DNA of 64,000 nt from Rhabdornis inornatus (taxonomy: Eukaryota > Chordata > Aves > Passeriformes > Rhabdornithidae), in assembly GCA_013397075.1 (NCBI GenBank), contig VWZS01002669.1:4002217-4066216 (forward strand), read 5' to 3'. The translations under genes were made by a program, and so were the position numbers. The first letter of the stretch is position 1; every line of letters begins with the position of its first letter. A model generated the notes under the pieces. It was not told where the DNA came from, ran no database searches, and worked only from the letters and a program-made list of their open reading frames with translations. Below, piece after piece: positions 46,421 through 58,600 of the stretch.

Positions 46421-49400
46421 TCTTATTACAAAACAGTAAAATGCCATGGTAAGACTGGATTATCTCATAATTTTTTCCTTGAGAATAATGCATGCACTGT
46501 TCATTCTGTGAAACCTCCACATCATCAGAAGGCTATGTCACAAAAGGGTGACAAGGTTAGATCATTGTCATATATCACACAATCAAAAAGAAAACATTGA
46601 GAGAAGCATTTACAAATGTAAGTTATATAGCAAATTTCACAGGCCCGAGGAACCATGTTAAGCATTGCAGGATGTGCGAACAGATCTAAAATGAAAGCAA
46701 GAAACAGTCAGAAGATGTGGGCTGCAAAGGTCAGGAAGGTTCTCGCATTAACAAAAAATAAACTGAGCGAAATGAAACAAATTCTGTGAAGTAATGCAAA
46801 ATGAGAACAGTGAGTCTTTGGAAACACAAATTTTCTCAACAAGCAGCTGGATTTGCAGACCCTGATGATCCACAGTTCTCTTCAGTTTGGATATCCTCAT
46901 GTTTAAAACCACTTTTGAACCCTAACTCCAGCCTTCTCCAGGTATGAAATATTCTGGCCACTTATTTCACAAGAAACATACAGGAACTCTCTTTAAAATT
47001 TTCATCTTGGTCTCAAAATGATAGAGATATTCATAAGTGACTGGGAAAGAGGGCCTAAAAGTTCATTGCAAGAGTGTAATTTTTGTTAAGAAATCATAAT
47101 CTAAATAAACTGGATCTTGATTTAAGGACTGTTTCTCAGGTATTGTAACAGTTTCTGCATGGACAAGAAGTTGAGTAATGCTTTGTATGTAGAGACCTAG
47201 AGATGTGGATCTGGTTAATTGGTAAAGTGAAGAAAATACTAAGACTTCCCTCTAACTGGCTTCACCCCCCCCCACCCAGTCATTGCACTAAGTATTGTTG
47301 TATATTGCCATTTGTTATTATTGAGCTATTCTCTTTGCACACAAATATCAGTGAATGTAAACTTTCATGAACAAGGTTCCAGTTTCAATATCTCTTTACT
47401 GACACTAGAAAACTGGAATTAAAATAGAACTGCAGGTGTTTTGCAGAGCTCAAAAAAGGTGGAACATTCACTCCTAGGTGAAATGTGCTGAAATTAGTTA
47501 TTTCAGAACAAAAGCAGAGCCATAGTTATCTGATGGTTGTGATATGCATAATTTTAAAGGGACTATGGTACTTAAGCATAGGTTTTACTGAACAAGTAAA
47601 TCTTGTGGTATTGGGGTTTTTTGCTATAGTAACCACAGTGGTTTCAGTAGTTCTTCATCTCTTTTAACTGATGTGAATATAATGGAATTCTGAACTATGT
47701 TTAAAATCAGTCCTTCTAGTTGTAGCAGGTTTTCTTCTGGGCAACAACAGTGTAAAGTGAAAACATATGAATGTAGTGGCAATTGTAAATAGCCACCCAG
47801 AAATAATAAGAAGGAGAATTTGTATTTGTCTGCAGCAAAAGTACTTGTGTCCACAGATAACCAGTGAGCTTTTGGTTTCATCCTGTTTCCTCTCTCCAGA
47901 AATGCTCCTATGAGTACTCTAGTAATATTGTTGCCATGGCACCTATTAAAACCTAGATAAACTCCTACTTTATGAAGCAAGATGAAGGTTTTTTATAAAC
48001 AGGAGAATTTATTTTCCTTTTCACTGCTATAGGTAAGAGACTCTACTCATGCCTACACACAGGGGCATTTTTTACTGAACATTCCTGATTCTTGAGTAGG
48101 TGCCATAGTTTATTCTTACCAGTTCAATCCACAAAGGGCACTTCCAAAATCTTCTCTATTTCCCCATTTGATTTTCATGGTACAGATTCTGTTGCATGTA
48201 AGATGTCACTTGTACTCGATCAGGGTTTAGAAAGATGGGGAAGTATGTGGGGACTAGGGAAAGGGGGAGTGGCTCCTCAGCTGGTTTAGATTAAAGTCAG
48301 GGCACTACAGCAAGTATACACCAGCTGAGGTAGCGGCTGTACAACTTCAAAGCAAAAAACTTCAAGTGTTAAGTGAGCACAGTTTTCTCCTTCCTCAGTA
48401 GGGAGCAGCTGGTGAATTGGCCTCTGACTGCACAGAGGCTGGTGTAAATAGCAACAATTGTCACTGAAGTCTTGATTTGTGCTGACACAAACGAGAGATG
48501 ATTCAGGAAATATACAATGGCCTCTTGTGGAGGAGTCCACATTTGAAATGTCATTCACATAATAAAAGACTATTTAATCTTTAAAAATGTATATTGAAGA
48601 CCAATAGTGGGTGGTAATTTGCCCTTTGTGATTGCTCAGCAGTTAGACACTTTAGCAGCTTTATCAGAACAGCAGTTCCTTGACACACAGAACTCTCCAG
48701 AAAAGACAAAAGAAACCTACATCCCTTGCACACTGCATTGTATGAGGCAGAAAGAGGGCAAAGATGATACATTTGTATTTCTTGGTTTAGAATATGCTTC
48801 ATTTTTCCAATTAATGATTTGTCCCAGAGACATGCTAACTTCTAAATGAATCTTCAGTCTGGGTCACTTCTGTATAAATGTAAGGAACATGATGGAGATC
48901 AGAAAAGTAAACCAGGCAAAAAAAAAGTGTGTTTGGAGATTTGCTCTGTGTCAGTCTGTCCTCAAGGAACAGTGTAAAATGGTGAATGCCTCACTGAAGC
49001 CAGCAAGAAGACTTTCTTCTCAGAAGGCAGTAATCCCCCAAAAAGGTAGTACTGAGGAGGATGAAGGTGGGTTTGATTTCTGCTGATGCAGAATAAAAAA
49101 AGAACTTTACAAAATTTCTGCTGTAGGTTTGATATTCATCTGCTGAATATCTCAGTATTTGAAGGGGGAAAAGAGAACAATGAAGGTATCAAAACCACTC
49201 TCTCTGAACAGAGATAAAATAATCTGACATCAAGGTAGTAGTCAGAGACATGGGGAATCTGACCTCAGCTCCCTGCTTGCCGTTGCTGATCTGTCTTCTC
49301 ACCAGAAAGGCACTGAGAAGGTCCTTGGGACACACCCAGATTCCTGCTGTTCTGCACCTATCTCCTTAGTGCATGACTCCAAGGAATGTCTTGTTTGGCA

Positions 49401-50150
49401 GCAGAGGCACAGTTCCAGCATAGCCAGGTGCCTGTGTTCCGTGTCTGTATATTGGGGATGCCCCCATGTTGAGTTGCTTGGATTTATAAGCTCTCCCAGG
49501 CAGAGCTGGCTGATGTTTCAGATCCGCTCCTTGTACATAGAGTAGGAACAGTTCAGACATGAGAGTGGAGAAAGCCTTGGCTGCCTTTGCTGAGGAACCC
49601 CAAAGCTTGTGACCAATGCAAGCCATGCCAACAGTCTTACTGCAAACCTACCGAGCCATGTCACACAACAAGCACTTCAAAGCTACACTACCCAGTCCCT
49701 TACTCAGATACTATCAGCAGCAATTATTTTCAACAAAATCACACAGCAAAATGCAAGCTGTTTCTACTGCATGTCACATCCATACATACACATCACACTT
49801 CAAACTCGGCTGACAAATTCTTTAAGGCTCATTTGCAAAAATACGCTGAAATTTTACTGATTGTAAGTTATGCAGAATGGACTTGTCTGACTCAGGCAAG
49901 ACCCACTTTGAGATCTTCTGCCAGGTACTATTGACCTCATTAATGATCTCTGAGATTCTTCAAGGACATCATAAGCATTTTTAACAGTTCCTCATGGTGG
50001 CTGAGGGGCATGGAGCATTACTCCCTTGCATGGCCACACATATATAACTACATGCACGCAAAAAGTACATTTACACTCAGTGTGCTGGCATTGCACAGAA
50101 AGCTGTGTGTCTGTCATTGTTGATAGAATGAAGGACAAAGGTTAATATGA
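46421..50150. other. Intergenic, nothing recognised
   Basis: No gene, repeat family or structured element was recognised. A short C-rich run lies at about 47264-47277. Confidence 0.55.
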
Positions 50151-51400
50151 ACATGTTTTATAGCTGCAAATGCTAATTACTTACTATACAGTGTGTATCG
50201 TTTGTGTTTAAAAAATCATATGCAAGCATATTCACATCTAATCATAAAGTATTATAGCGCTTGTAACAGAACTCATTAAAAATAATCTTGGCTATTCTAG
50301 GATACAGTGCAGTAAGCTTGTTTTTCAACCATTAAGCAATAATGGAGACTTATGTGCTGTCCTTTACAGTTCTGCTAGGAGGAATAATATAATACTAATT
50401 TATTTACCTACAAAGGTAATTATTTTATTTAAAAATACAAGCCAGATTTTTAATGTTACATGACATCTTCTGTAAAAAGGCCTAATTAAAACAAACAGTG
50501 CATTACTTTGACAGCTAAAGCTTTACGAGAAGTTTTGTTTCTTCACAAAATTGAGGATTTTTGCCTAATTCTTGCCCACTCAAAACAACAACACAGGATC
50601 AAACACTCCTGCAAATTCTTTCCCCCTAAAGCAATACCTTTGAAATCATGAGTCCTAATCATGTAATCAGAAGGTATTCTTATAAAGGAAAGTTTTTAGG
50701 ACTGGAGAAGGTGAGTTTAAAAAAAAACAAACATTTTTCCGACAGTTGATTCAAGCACATTAAAATCTTTGAGCAAATTGAATCTTTGATCAAACTGGAA
50801 GGACAATATTCTGCAGCCAGCCTCGTACATGTTGACTCGGGGTTAAGCAATTTACCATTGCACCTGAAAAACGCTGCTAATACTTCTTAAAGTTTAATTG
50901 CACAATCCTTATGCAGAATAATTTCCCATAGGAATTGTGTTTACATAAGGATTGTAGGATTTTGTGCACAACTCCTTGTAAACATGAACACCCTTAACCC
51001 CTAGAACAGAACCAAAAGTGTTTGTTACCTTTGAGTAATACATGGTAAATATAATCTCGAATTCAGACTGTACATTAAAGCTCAATATCCTTAAGCAGTG
51101 ATATATTGCTGTCTAAAGGATGAAGTAAAAATAAGGTGGCCATTCTGGCCACCTGTTGTTAAGGAAAGACAATTCAGTACTAACATTTTTCTTTCCTAGC
51201 TAAAGAAAATTGTGTCTGAGGAAGCTGGTCTGCCAGGCTAATTAGACCAGTACAGGTTTTGTCAGCTTGATTTCATCCACTTCCATAAGCAGCTGCTTGC
51301 TGAATCATTACTTGAAGCTCCTCTCTGATAGGAAAACTGTCTAAAAGCTGCATCACAGGATTTGTGGAGAAGAGACAGGTGTTATTTCCCCACACTGACA
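50150..51400. promoter_or_regulatory. Possible conserved non-coding block
   Basis: This stretch has dense AT-core motifs (TAATTA-type, TTTATTAA-type), two forkhead-type sites (TGTTTAC near 50937, TTGTAAACA near 50975) and two inverted repeats. It has no simple repeats or transposon fragments. This texture resembles developmental enhancers. The call is inference without an alignment. Confidence 0.3.
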
Positions 51401-52026
51401 CAACACACTGGTTTTTATGGTTGTGCTCAAATATATGAGTATCTATGTACATAAATGCTGTAAAATTTATTGAGACATCCTTGAAAGTGCCTGTAAATGT
51501 GTATTTCTAGAAACTGCTAGATCATGTGCCAGTAGTCAAATTAGTTCCACTAAGATAAAGCTTATGTATCCTGTGTCACTTGATGATCTGCAGGACATTT
51601 AAGGTTGGCTTAATGAAACCAATTTTTAGGTTTGCTAGTAATGTCATTCTAATCTAGTGTATGTTGGCTGGAATTCTTCCTGCTTTATGATTATTTTAAA
51701 GTCCCAAATGTAAGGCTAATGGAGTGTTTTCACTGTAATATCAGAGACAGAGGGAGAACAAGGAAACATCAGCAAGATGACTCTAGAACAAAGTTGTTGT
51801 AACTCAGTGTAGTTTCCAGTATATTCCCATTTATCCTAAGATTGTTGCTGGAACTGATGAGGTTTGAGAATACCTAGCACTCTCAAATCACAATGGAGAG
51901 ACTTTCAGTAAAACCTTTCTGTAACAGAGTTGTGGAAGCTGAAGGCTTGGAATACTGAGGGGAACAATGATTCCCACTGCAGACCACACAACATTGCTGA
52001 ATACACAAATGCTACAGAATTACGGA

Positions 52027-52147
52027 GATATAGATATAGATATAGATATAGATATAGATATAGATATAGATATAGATATAGATATAGATACAGATACAGA
52101 TATAGATATAGATATAGATATAGATATAGATATAGATATAGATAGAT
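52027..52147. repeat. (GATATA)n microsatellite
   Basis: About twenty GATATA units are interrupted by two GATACA units near 52087-52098. The array reads open in several frames on both strands, but only as repetitive dipeptides, not genes. Confidence 0.97.
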
Positions 52148-53056
52148 TTAATCTTGTAGAATGAATTGGAGTGTTTTGAACATTGCTCACATAAAAACAG
52201 AAATCTTTTGGTACTCACAGAAAAAAAAAATACCTATAGAATATTCTATCTCCTCTGACAAGACAAAGGGAAACAGAACTGTCAGTTCATTGTGTGCTTC
52301 CTACAAGTAAAAATACAGTGATAACCGGAGGATATTTTAGTAAAACAGCTGAATTATCTACCCCTCTTTTCAGTGAAGCACAAGCCTAGGATTTAAGGCA
52401 CATTAGTCCGCTACAGTTTTGACCCCACTGAGTGATGATTCTGTTTTGGACACATATAGTGAGTTTTCTGCAGCAATGAGAGAGAGAAGAAAATGTAGTG
52501 GTGGATGATTTTCTCTGAATCCAAATGATGATTTGAGAAATGTTGATTGTGTTGAATTCCATCTAGTTTAGTTAGGTTTTTAGTTTCAGTGTGGGATTTA
52601 GCTGTGAAATGGGAAAACTTAACATGATGAACTGATGTTTGTGGAGACACACAAGTGTGTACATTTTGTTGTCTTTTTACAAGCTCTTTGTCCTTGAAAG
52701 TAACACGCAGCTCAGAAGGGAATCTGGGTGTAGGCAGCTACCAGCATCAACCTCACTGCTATATGATAGTTGTTTAAAACGTGGTATGCTTCAGTATGCA
52801 ATCTTTAAACAAAACAGTTCTAGCTTGTGGCTGTTGCTACACAGACTGTATGCAGATAAGTCACAAATAGCTGAGCATATGTGTGGTGCAAGGTTAAAAC
52901 AATAACAAGCAGGTTGAATCATTCAAACACTGGAAATCACTTTGACTCCAGGCCAAAAGCTTAGCTGGAGATGATATCAGTATGGGATAAAAAGAGGATA
53001 AACTAACAGGCTTAGCAGCCAGCTTGTTGGAGTCAGCATATAGTATCTATACTTCC

Positions 53057-53285
53057 AGCAGTAGAGCAGATGGTCATATATTTAAGGAAGCATCAGACGG
53101 GGAGTCAGGAGATCTGAATTCTATTCCTGGCTCTGCAGCAATGTTCCTATGTCACCTTGGGGAGTCACTTTTTTCCCCTTTTTTCTTAATCTTTTAAAGT
53201 AGTGGAAATAATATTTGCTTGTCTAACAGGGCAGTTGAGAGGCTAAACTGATGCTGAAAAAAAATGCTCAAAAGCTCTGAGAAGA
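53057..53285 (+). mobile_element. MIR-like ancient SINE
   Basis: The order of blocks matches the MIR/CORE-SINE pattern. These are GGGAGTCAGGAGATCTGAAT, then TTCCTGGCTCTGC, TGTCACCTTGGGGAGTCACT, GGAAATAATATTTGC, GCAGTTGAGAGGCTAAA and AAAAGCTCTGAGAA. Heavy divergence from the remembered consensus marks an old amniote insertion. A database comparison would be needed to name the subfamily. Confidence 0.6.
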
Positions 53286-53866
53286 ATGTATGGAAGACAT
53301 GCAAAGTAAAGCTGTTTGGAAAAAAGGAAACCACACGGTTTCATGTGGCATGTTTTTGCCCCATATTTACGACCTTTCCTCTCCCCGGGAAGTCCCATGC
53401 CTTTCTGCCCACTGTTTTCAAGGAGGGAATAAATGGATTAAGCTGCCCTCCACATTAGCTAGAAAGATAAGCAGCTGCCAGTAAGAACCTGACCAAAGAA
53501 CAGACTTTATTACTGAGAGACACATTATTTATGCCCAAGAGGGCAATAGGCTTGTTGAAGTTAACTGCTCATCCCAAGATATTTTTTTGCATTGGTGGCA
53601 GAATAATGTCTCTAATGGCTTTTATTCTGAATTCAGAAGTGCTGCTTGCAAGCTGAGCGCAAGTAGAAAATGAAGTATTGTCCTTCATGAAAAATTTTCT
53701 GATGAAATCCCCAAAATAAGTCCATTTCTTAAATCAGAGAAATGTCCATAATTATTTGCACTGCACTTTCATCTAAAGCCCATTAAAATCAACTAGACTT
53801 GAAAAGAATCAGAATCAAAGCAACTGTCATTACTTCTGAATTCTATACTCATTAAGCAAAATTACT

Positions 53867-53940
53867 CTATCTATCTATCTATCTATCTATTATATATCTA
53901 TCATCTATCTATCTCTGTCTATCTGTCTGTCTATCCATCT
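53867..53940. repeat. (CTAT)n microsatellite, compound
   Basis: CTAT units break into TATATATC, CTGT and CCAT variants towards the right end. It is an impure tetranucleotide microsatellite in intergenic DNA. Confidence 0.95.
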
Positions 53941-55558
53941 TCATAACTATTTGGCATCATAAGAGTGATCATAAGTTTTCACCACAGAATAAACAGCTTC
54001 TGCTTTCAATACGAAGGTGGAAGCTTTGGGCTGGAGTTGAATTTTAGCACTTGTAATATGCTCCATTTCTCTTTGTGCCTCCGTTTTTAAATTTTTTTTT
54101 TGTTTCTAGATTATGAGTCCCTGTCAAGGGACTGAACCCCAGTTCAAAGCCAAATCTGTTAAAAGGGCACAGACAACACTGCAGAAGTCTTAAAAAACAT
54201 TAATCTGCCTCATAGCAGTGGTGGAGACAAAGGAAACAAAAGCAAAGGTTATCTGAGCAGATGTCCTGAGTGTTTATATGAACTTCCGAAATGAATTTGT
54301 TTTGCTGATTCCTCACAAATGAAGATGCATCTAATCCTGTAAACTTGACTTCTTTTAGCTCTTCTGGAAGTCATTGAGAGGTGGACATCTACATGGAGAG
54401 AAATACTCAGCATTTTTAGGCCCAGGCTGTTGAGAAGGTTGCAATAAAACAGAAGAGCATATTCTTCTCTTGCCTGCAGCCTGTTTTTTTGAGAGCACAT
54501 TTTTGAGCTAAGCTGTTCCTCTTTTATACTGGGACAGTTCTGCTGCCTGTTTCCTTGATAACAGCCTTTGTAAAAATGTAAAAGGACCTTGCACTTCGAT
54601 AAGAAGAACCTATAAATACCTCACAGTTACAGCATGGTATTATGTCCATTATATACTTACACAAACTGATATATTGGAGTTTCTGCACCCCAAATCCATG
54701 CAGTTTTCTTCTTCAAATCACCACAAGATAGCTTTAATCCAAGAGAGAGGATGAGAGAAAAAATTTCTTTCTGAAGAACTGTGTCTAACTACAGTCTACA
54801 AATGTTTACTCTTGCTACGTGAACTAAACAAGAAATTAAATATTTCAGATAGTAACCAGCCCACGTTTTAAAAATACGCAACAAAAACACTCTTTATGAC
54901 AGTGTAGAGTTGTGAGTCTGTGGCCAGAGACTGATCTGGGCCAACTGAGACTGGTTTAGACGAGACTGTGATGTCCCAATATTTCCCTTTTACAGGAGCA
55001 TTGGTTGTTCTTTCATGTCCTCTTTTAACTTAGGTAACTGATAGAATTGCACTTAAGAGGTCACAGAAGTGTTCCATAAAGTCACAAACACAAAAAGAGA
55101 GTAAGGATGGAGCTTGTTCTACTACTGTTTTTCTGCTCTTCCCTATCTCTATGATTTTTATAAGCTAACCATCGTGATTTGCCATAGATCTTGCAGATAA
55201 CGCTTTCTCTAAACACTACCAATTTTGTCACAAAACATTTTCAAAGGTAGAAAGGTGACAAGAAGAAAAATGTTCTTAGTTCTTAGAAAAAATGTTTCAC
55301 TATGAATGTTGCTAATTGTGTTTGTGTTTTGGGGTGTGGAAGAGACCCTTAAGAATTAAGAAAAAGCAGAACTATTTACAAACTATGTTAATGATTCATC
55401 TAAAATTATATTTTACAAATGAAGTTAATGATTTGTCAAGGGCAGGTTGCCTTCCAGGATAGGTTGTATATTATAATTTTATAAGTCATGTGCTCAGTCC
55501 AGATCTATCCTCCTCCTCTGTAGTTCTGCACTGTCAGTGCTGGGCTCTTCGCACAAAG

Positions 55559-55638
55559 ATGTGGCTTTCTCTTGGGATCATCTTTTCTCTGGGGATACTA
55601 ATTCCTGGAAAATTCAGCTTGAAAGTGCAGTATGACAG
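55559..55638 (+). CDS. CPO: CPO coding exon 1, signal peptide
   Basis: It starts MWLSLGIIFSLGILIPGKFS and ends KVQYD in phase 2 before the donor GTGAGT. The hydrophobic run of about 14 residues is a secretory signal. The ATG has A at -3. Confidence 0.87.
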
Positions 55639-58600
55639 GTGAGTGTGAACAGGGTTTCATGAAGAATTGTGATGCAGTGAAAGTCCCAGAAAATGTGTAA
55701 GAATAATAATAACAATTATGAGCTGAAAAACTGGACACAGGGTTACTAAGCTGTAAGCTTTGTAAGAAGGGGAAAGAAAACAATAAGATGGGAAATAAAT
55801 AATGAGATAATCAAATCCAAGCCAAAAAAGACATAGCTAGAGCTGTAGGAGCCACAGAATAGCCCTCAAATGCATCTCAGGATGCTCTGTTTCCATTAGT
55901 TGAAATTCATTTGGCTCAGCCTCTTTCATAATGAACTTTGAAAGCAGATGCTGCAGGAGTAAAATGCCTTTTCTGAGTATAAAGCAAGGGGTATGACTGA
56001 GCAAAATTACATCTATTAATAAAAGATAGATTAGGTTATGTGAAAAAGATGTCGAAGACCTTTGGAAATCTGTAAGAATTACAAACAAAAGCTAAGGGAA
56101 TTATTCCAGAAAATCTTCACTCCAAGGTGTTCAGAGAATGAGGCTATCACATTTTTTTAATTGCTGATTAATGATTTGAAAAGTATGAAATCTCTAGTTA
56201 TGCTTTATTTTCAATCCTCAGTTCCACTTCAGAAAATGAGTGATGTAAAATTATTCTGTTTCCCCATCTAAACTATTTTTATTTCATTCACCCTCAACTT
56301 TCAAGGTAGCTGCCATTGTGGCAGCTGGGATTTGCAGGATGGGAATGAGCATAGTGTGGAGGCCACCTATCTGTTGTAACACCCGTGTAAGTTTATGCAT
56401 GGAATTTTCTAAAATAAACGGAGAAAGTAGCCTGGTGCTGAATGCCTCTAGACGAATTATATCCCTAGAATATAGTCATGAAAAGAACAGAAAACCAAGC
56501 AATACCTACAGCGAGTAAGTTCCCTCATACCCATTCAGCAGCTCTCCTGGAAAGTCTCCTAGCAGAGCACAGAATCACTACTTCAAATGTGTTATTTCCT
56601 TGGGTAATATTTAGTCTTTAGATTTGTATCAGAGATGCAGTTAGAGCCTGATTTCAGTGAATAGAATTCAGCAGATCCCTGCTAATGTATTTTTCATTTT
56701 TGTTTCTAATTATTGTCTGGAACTGAACCTGTTGAGTATTTGCATGGAATTTTAAAACAGGTATTGAATGGTCAACGTGACTTTGGGTGGGCAGCACCTG
56801 CACAAAGACCAAATAATTAGTAAAGTCCATTTTCATTGTCCTCTGCTCTGTTTAACAATGAAATTAAATATCCAATCTATGAGCATCCAAGAACACACAG
56901 TTTGTGCTGAGAACAGTCCTTTAATTTGTTAAGAAAACTTAACTGTAGAATTTGAGAAACTGTAGTTCTCATGGGGGTATGTGGGCTGACTTCACACTTC
57001 TCCACTGAGAAACTTAGTCCATAATCATAAACAAATGTATGCTTTCTAATCTTAGTTTACTATTAAAAATTGTTTGTCTCCACACTGGCTATTGTGAAAG
57101 GTTTATCAGTAAATAAGAGCTGGCCATCTGGCAGCAATCTGACTGACTGGAATTTCTCTGATTTGGTGTAATTAAGACATAATGTCAATGAGGATAGAAA
57201 GATATTACAGGATATTGTTTCCCTTCCTGATAGTCAAAGAACAAAGCAAGCCTAGGCATTTAGAGAGAATAAACTCTGAACTGCAGCTGAGATGTTTATT
57301 CTGCCAGCAAAGATGTTTATCCTGCATCTACAAGGTTTATTACAAAGACATCACGACTGTTGTACCAATCTGTACAACATGACTGTTGTATCACTGCTGT
57401 GAGCAATATAAATGTAATCATTTTGCCCCACAGATATAGGGCTATCAGCATCTCATAAACCAGTAGTAAACTGCCTGTTTTAACTATCAAGTTCTCACTC
57501 AAGCAAAGGTGATATTTTCAAGAGAGATGTAAAAAACCCACAAATCCTCTTATTTCTCTGGGGATAAAGTGAATGAATAGTGAATTCTATTTGTATGTAT
57601 ATTAAGCTGATAATTGTACATTCCTGCATGGAAGCACAAAAGATGGCAGTTCAGATGATGAGAGTATATTATGTTGATGACTATAATGACCATGGCTTGC
57701 TTTTGCAACAAGAATTTCTGTTACAAAAGCTTTAAAATGTAAAATGTTCATTTTTTATACTTGGCCGGTAAAGAGTCCATTGAAGTTACTAAAAGAGACT
57801 GTGAAGCAGTTTTTGGTTGCTAGAAAATAGGAAAGTTTCTAGCATTCCCCATTCTATTCTGTTCTCTTCAGTAGTAAATAACTAGTCTCCCACCTTTGAG
57901 TAACGCAATGTAGTCATCAACATCCACTCCTCACTCTGAAACACTTTCACTAGAAACATCACACTTGCTGTCAATCTGGGAAAGCTGATCTGAATGAACA
58001 CTGAAAAAAATACAAAAAATCCGACAAAGGGTCTTTTTAATAGAACATACTGATTTGCTTTTTCTGCATTTCCATCCATTTTAATTTGTTCTTAGTAAAC
58101 ATTAAATATTTTCATCAGATTAAGCCTGAACTAGATGAAAGCTTAGTGGGATCTCATTAAAACATACTAAGGACGGGATTCTGTGTGTCTTTTCTAGAAA
58201 TATAAAATGATAGATTCTGTACTAGAAATTTTTATTCTTGTGAATTGAGTAAGAATGTGCAGTTCTGGAGACCACAATATTCACTATTTTGAAATAAATT
58301 GGCTGTTCTCATGACAAGCAGCTTGTGGACATCTCAAATTCTTAGCAATGTTCAATTATCATGACTATCAAAAGTTACTGCATGCTGAAATAGACCAGCC
58401 AAGCACAAACTTAATCTGGAATGATTGAATAAATCCCAAATTTGAGGAAAAAAGGTGACATTTTATCAAAATAAACGTTTATCATGTATTACCAATGCCC
58501 TCATTTTGGCCCTGGTCCTGCAAAGGCAGAAACACGTATCAGGGCTCATGCAAGCAGTTGGCTTCTGTGAAGCTGGTGTGGTGAATAAAGCACTGCCACT

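Noticed and set aside
51930..52218. Open frames of repeated Arg-Tyr, Asp-Ile or Tyr-Ile
   Set aside because: These are translations of the GATATA microsatellite.
54054..54180. Second MIR-like fragment (CTTTGTGCCTCCGTTTT)
   Set aside because: Only one short block resembles the SINE consensus, which is not enough without a library search.
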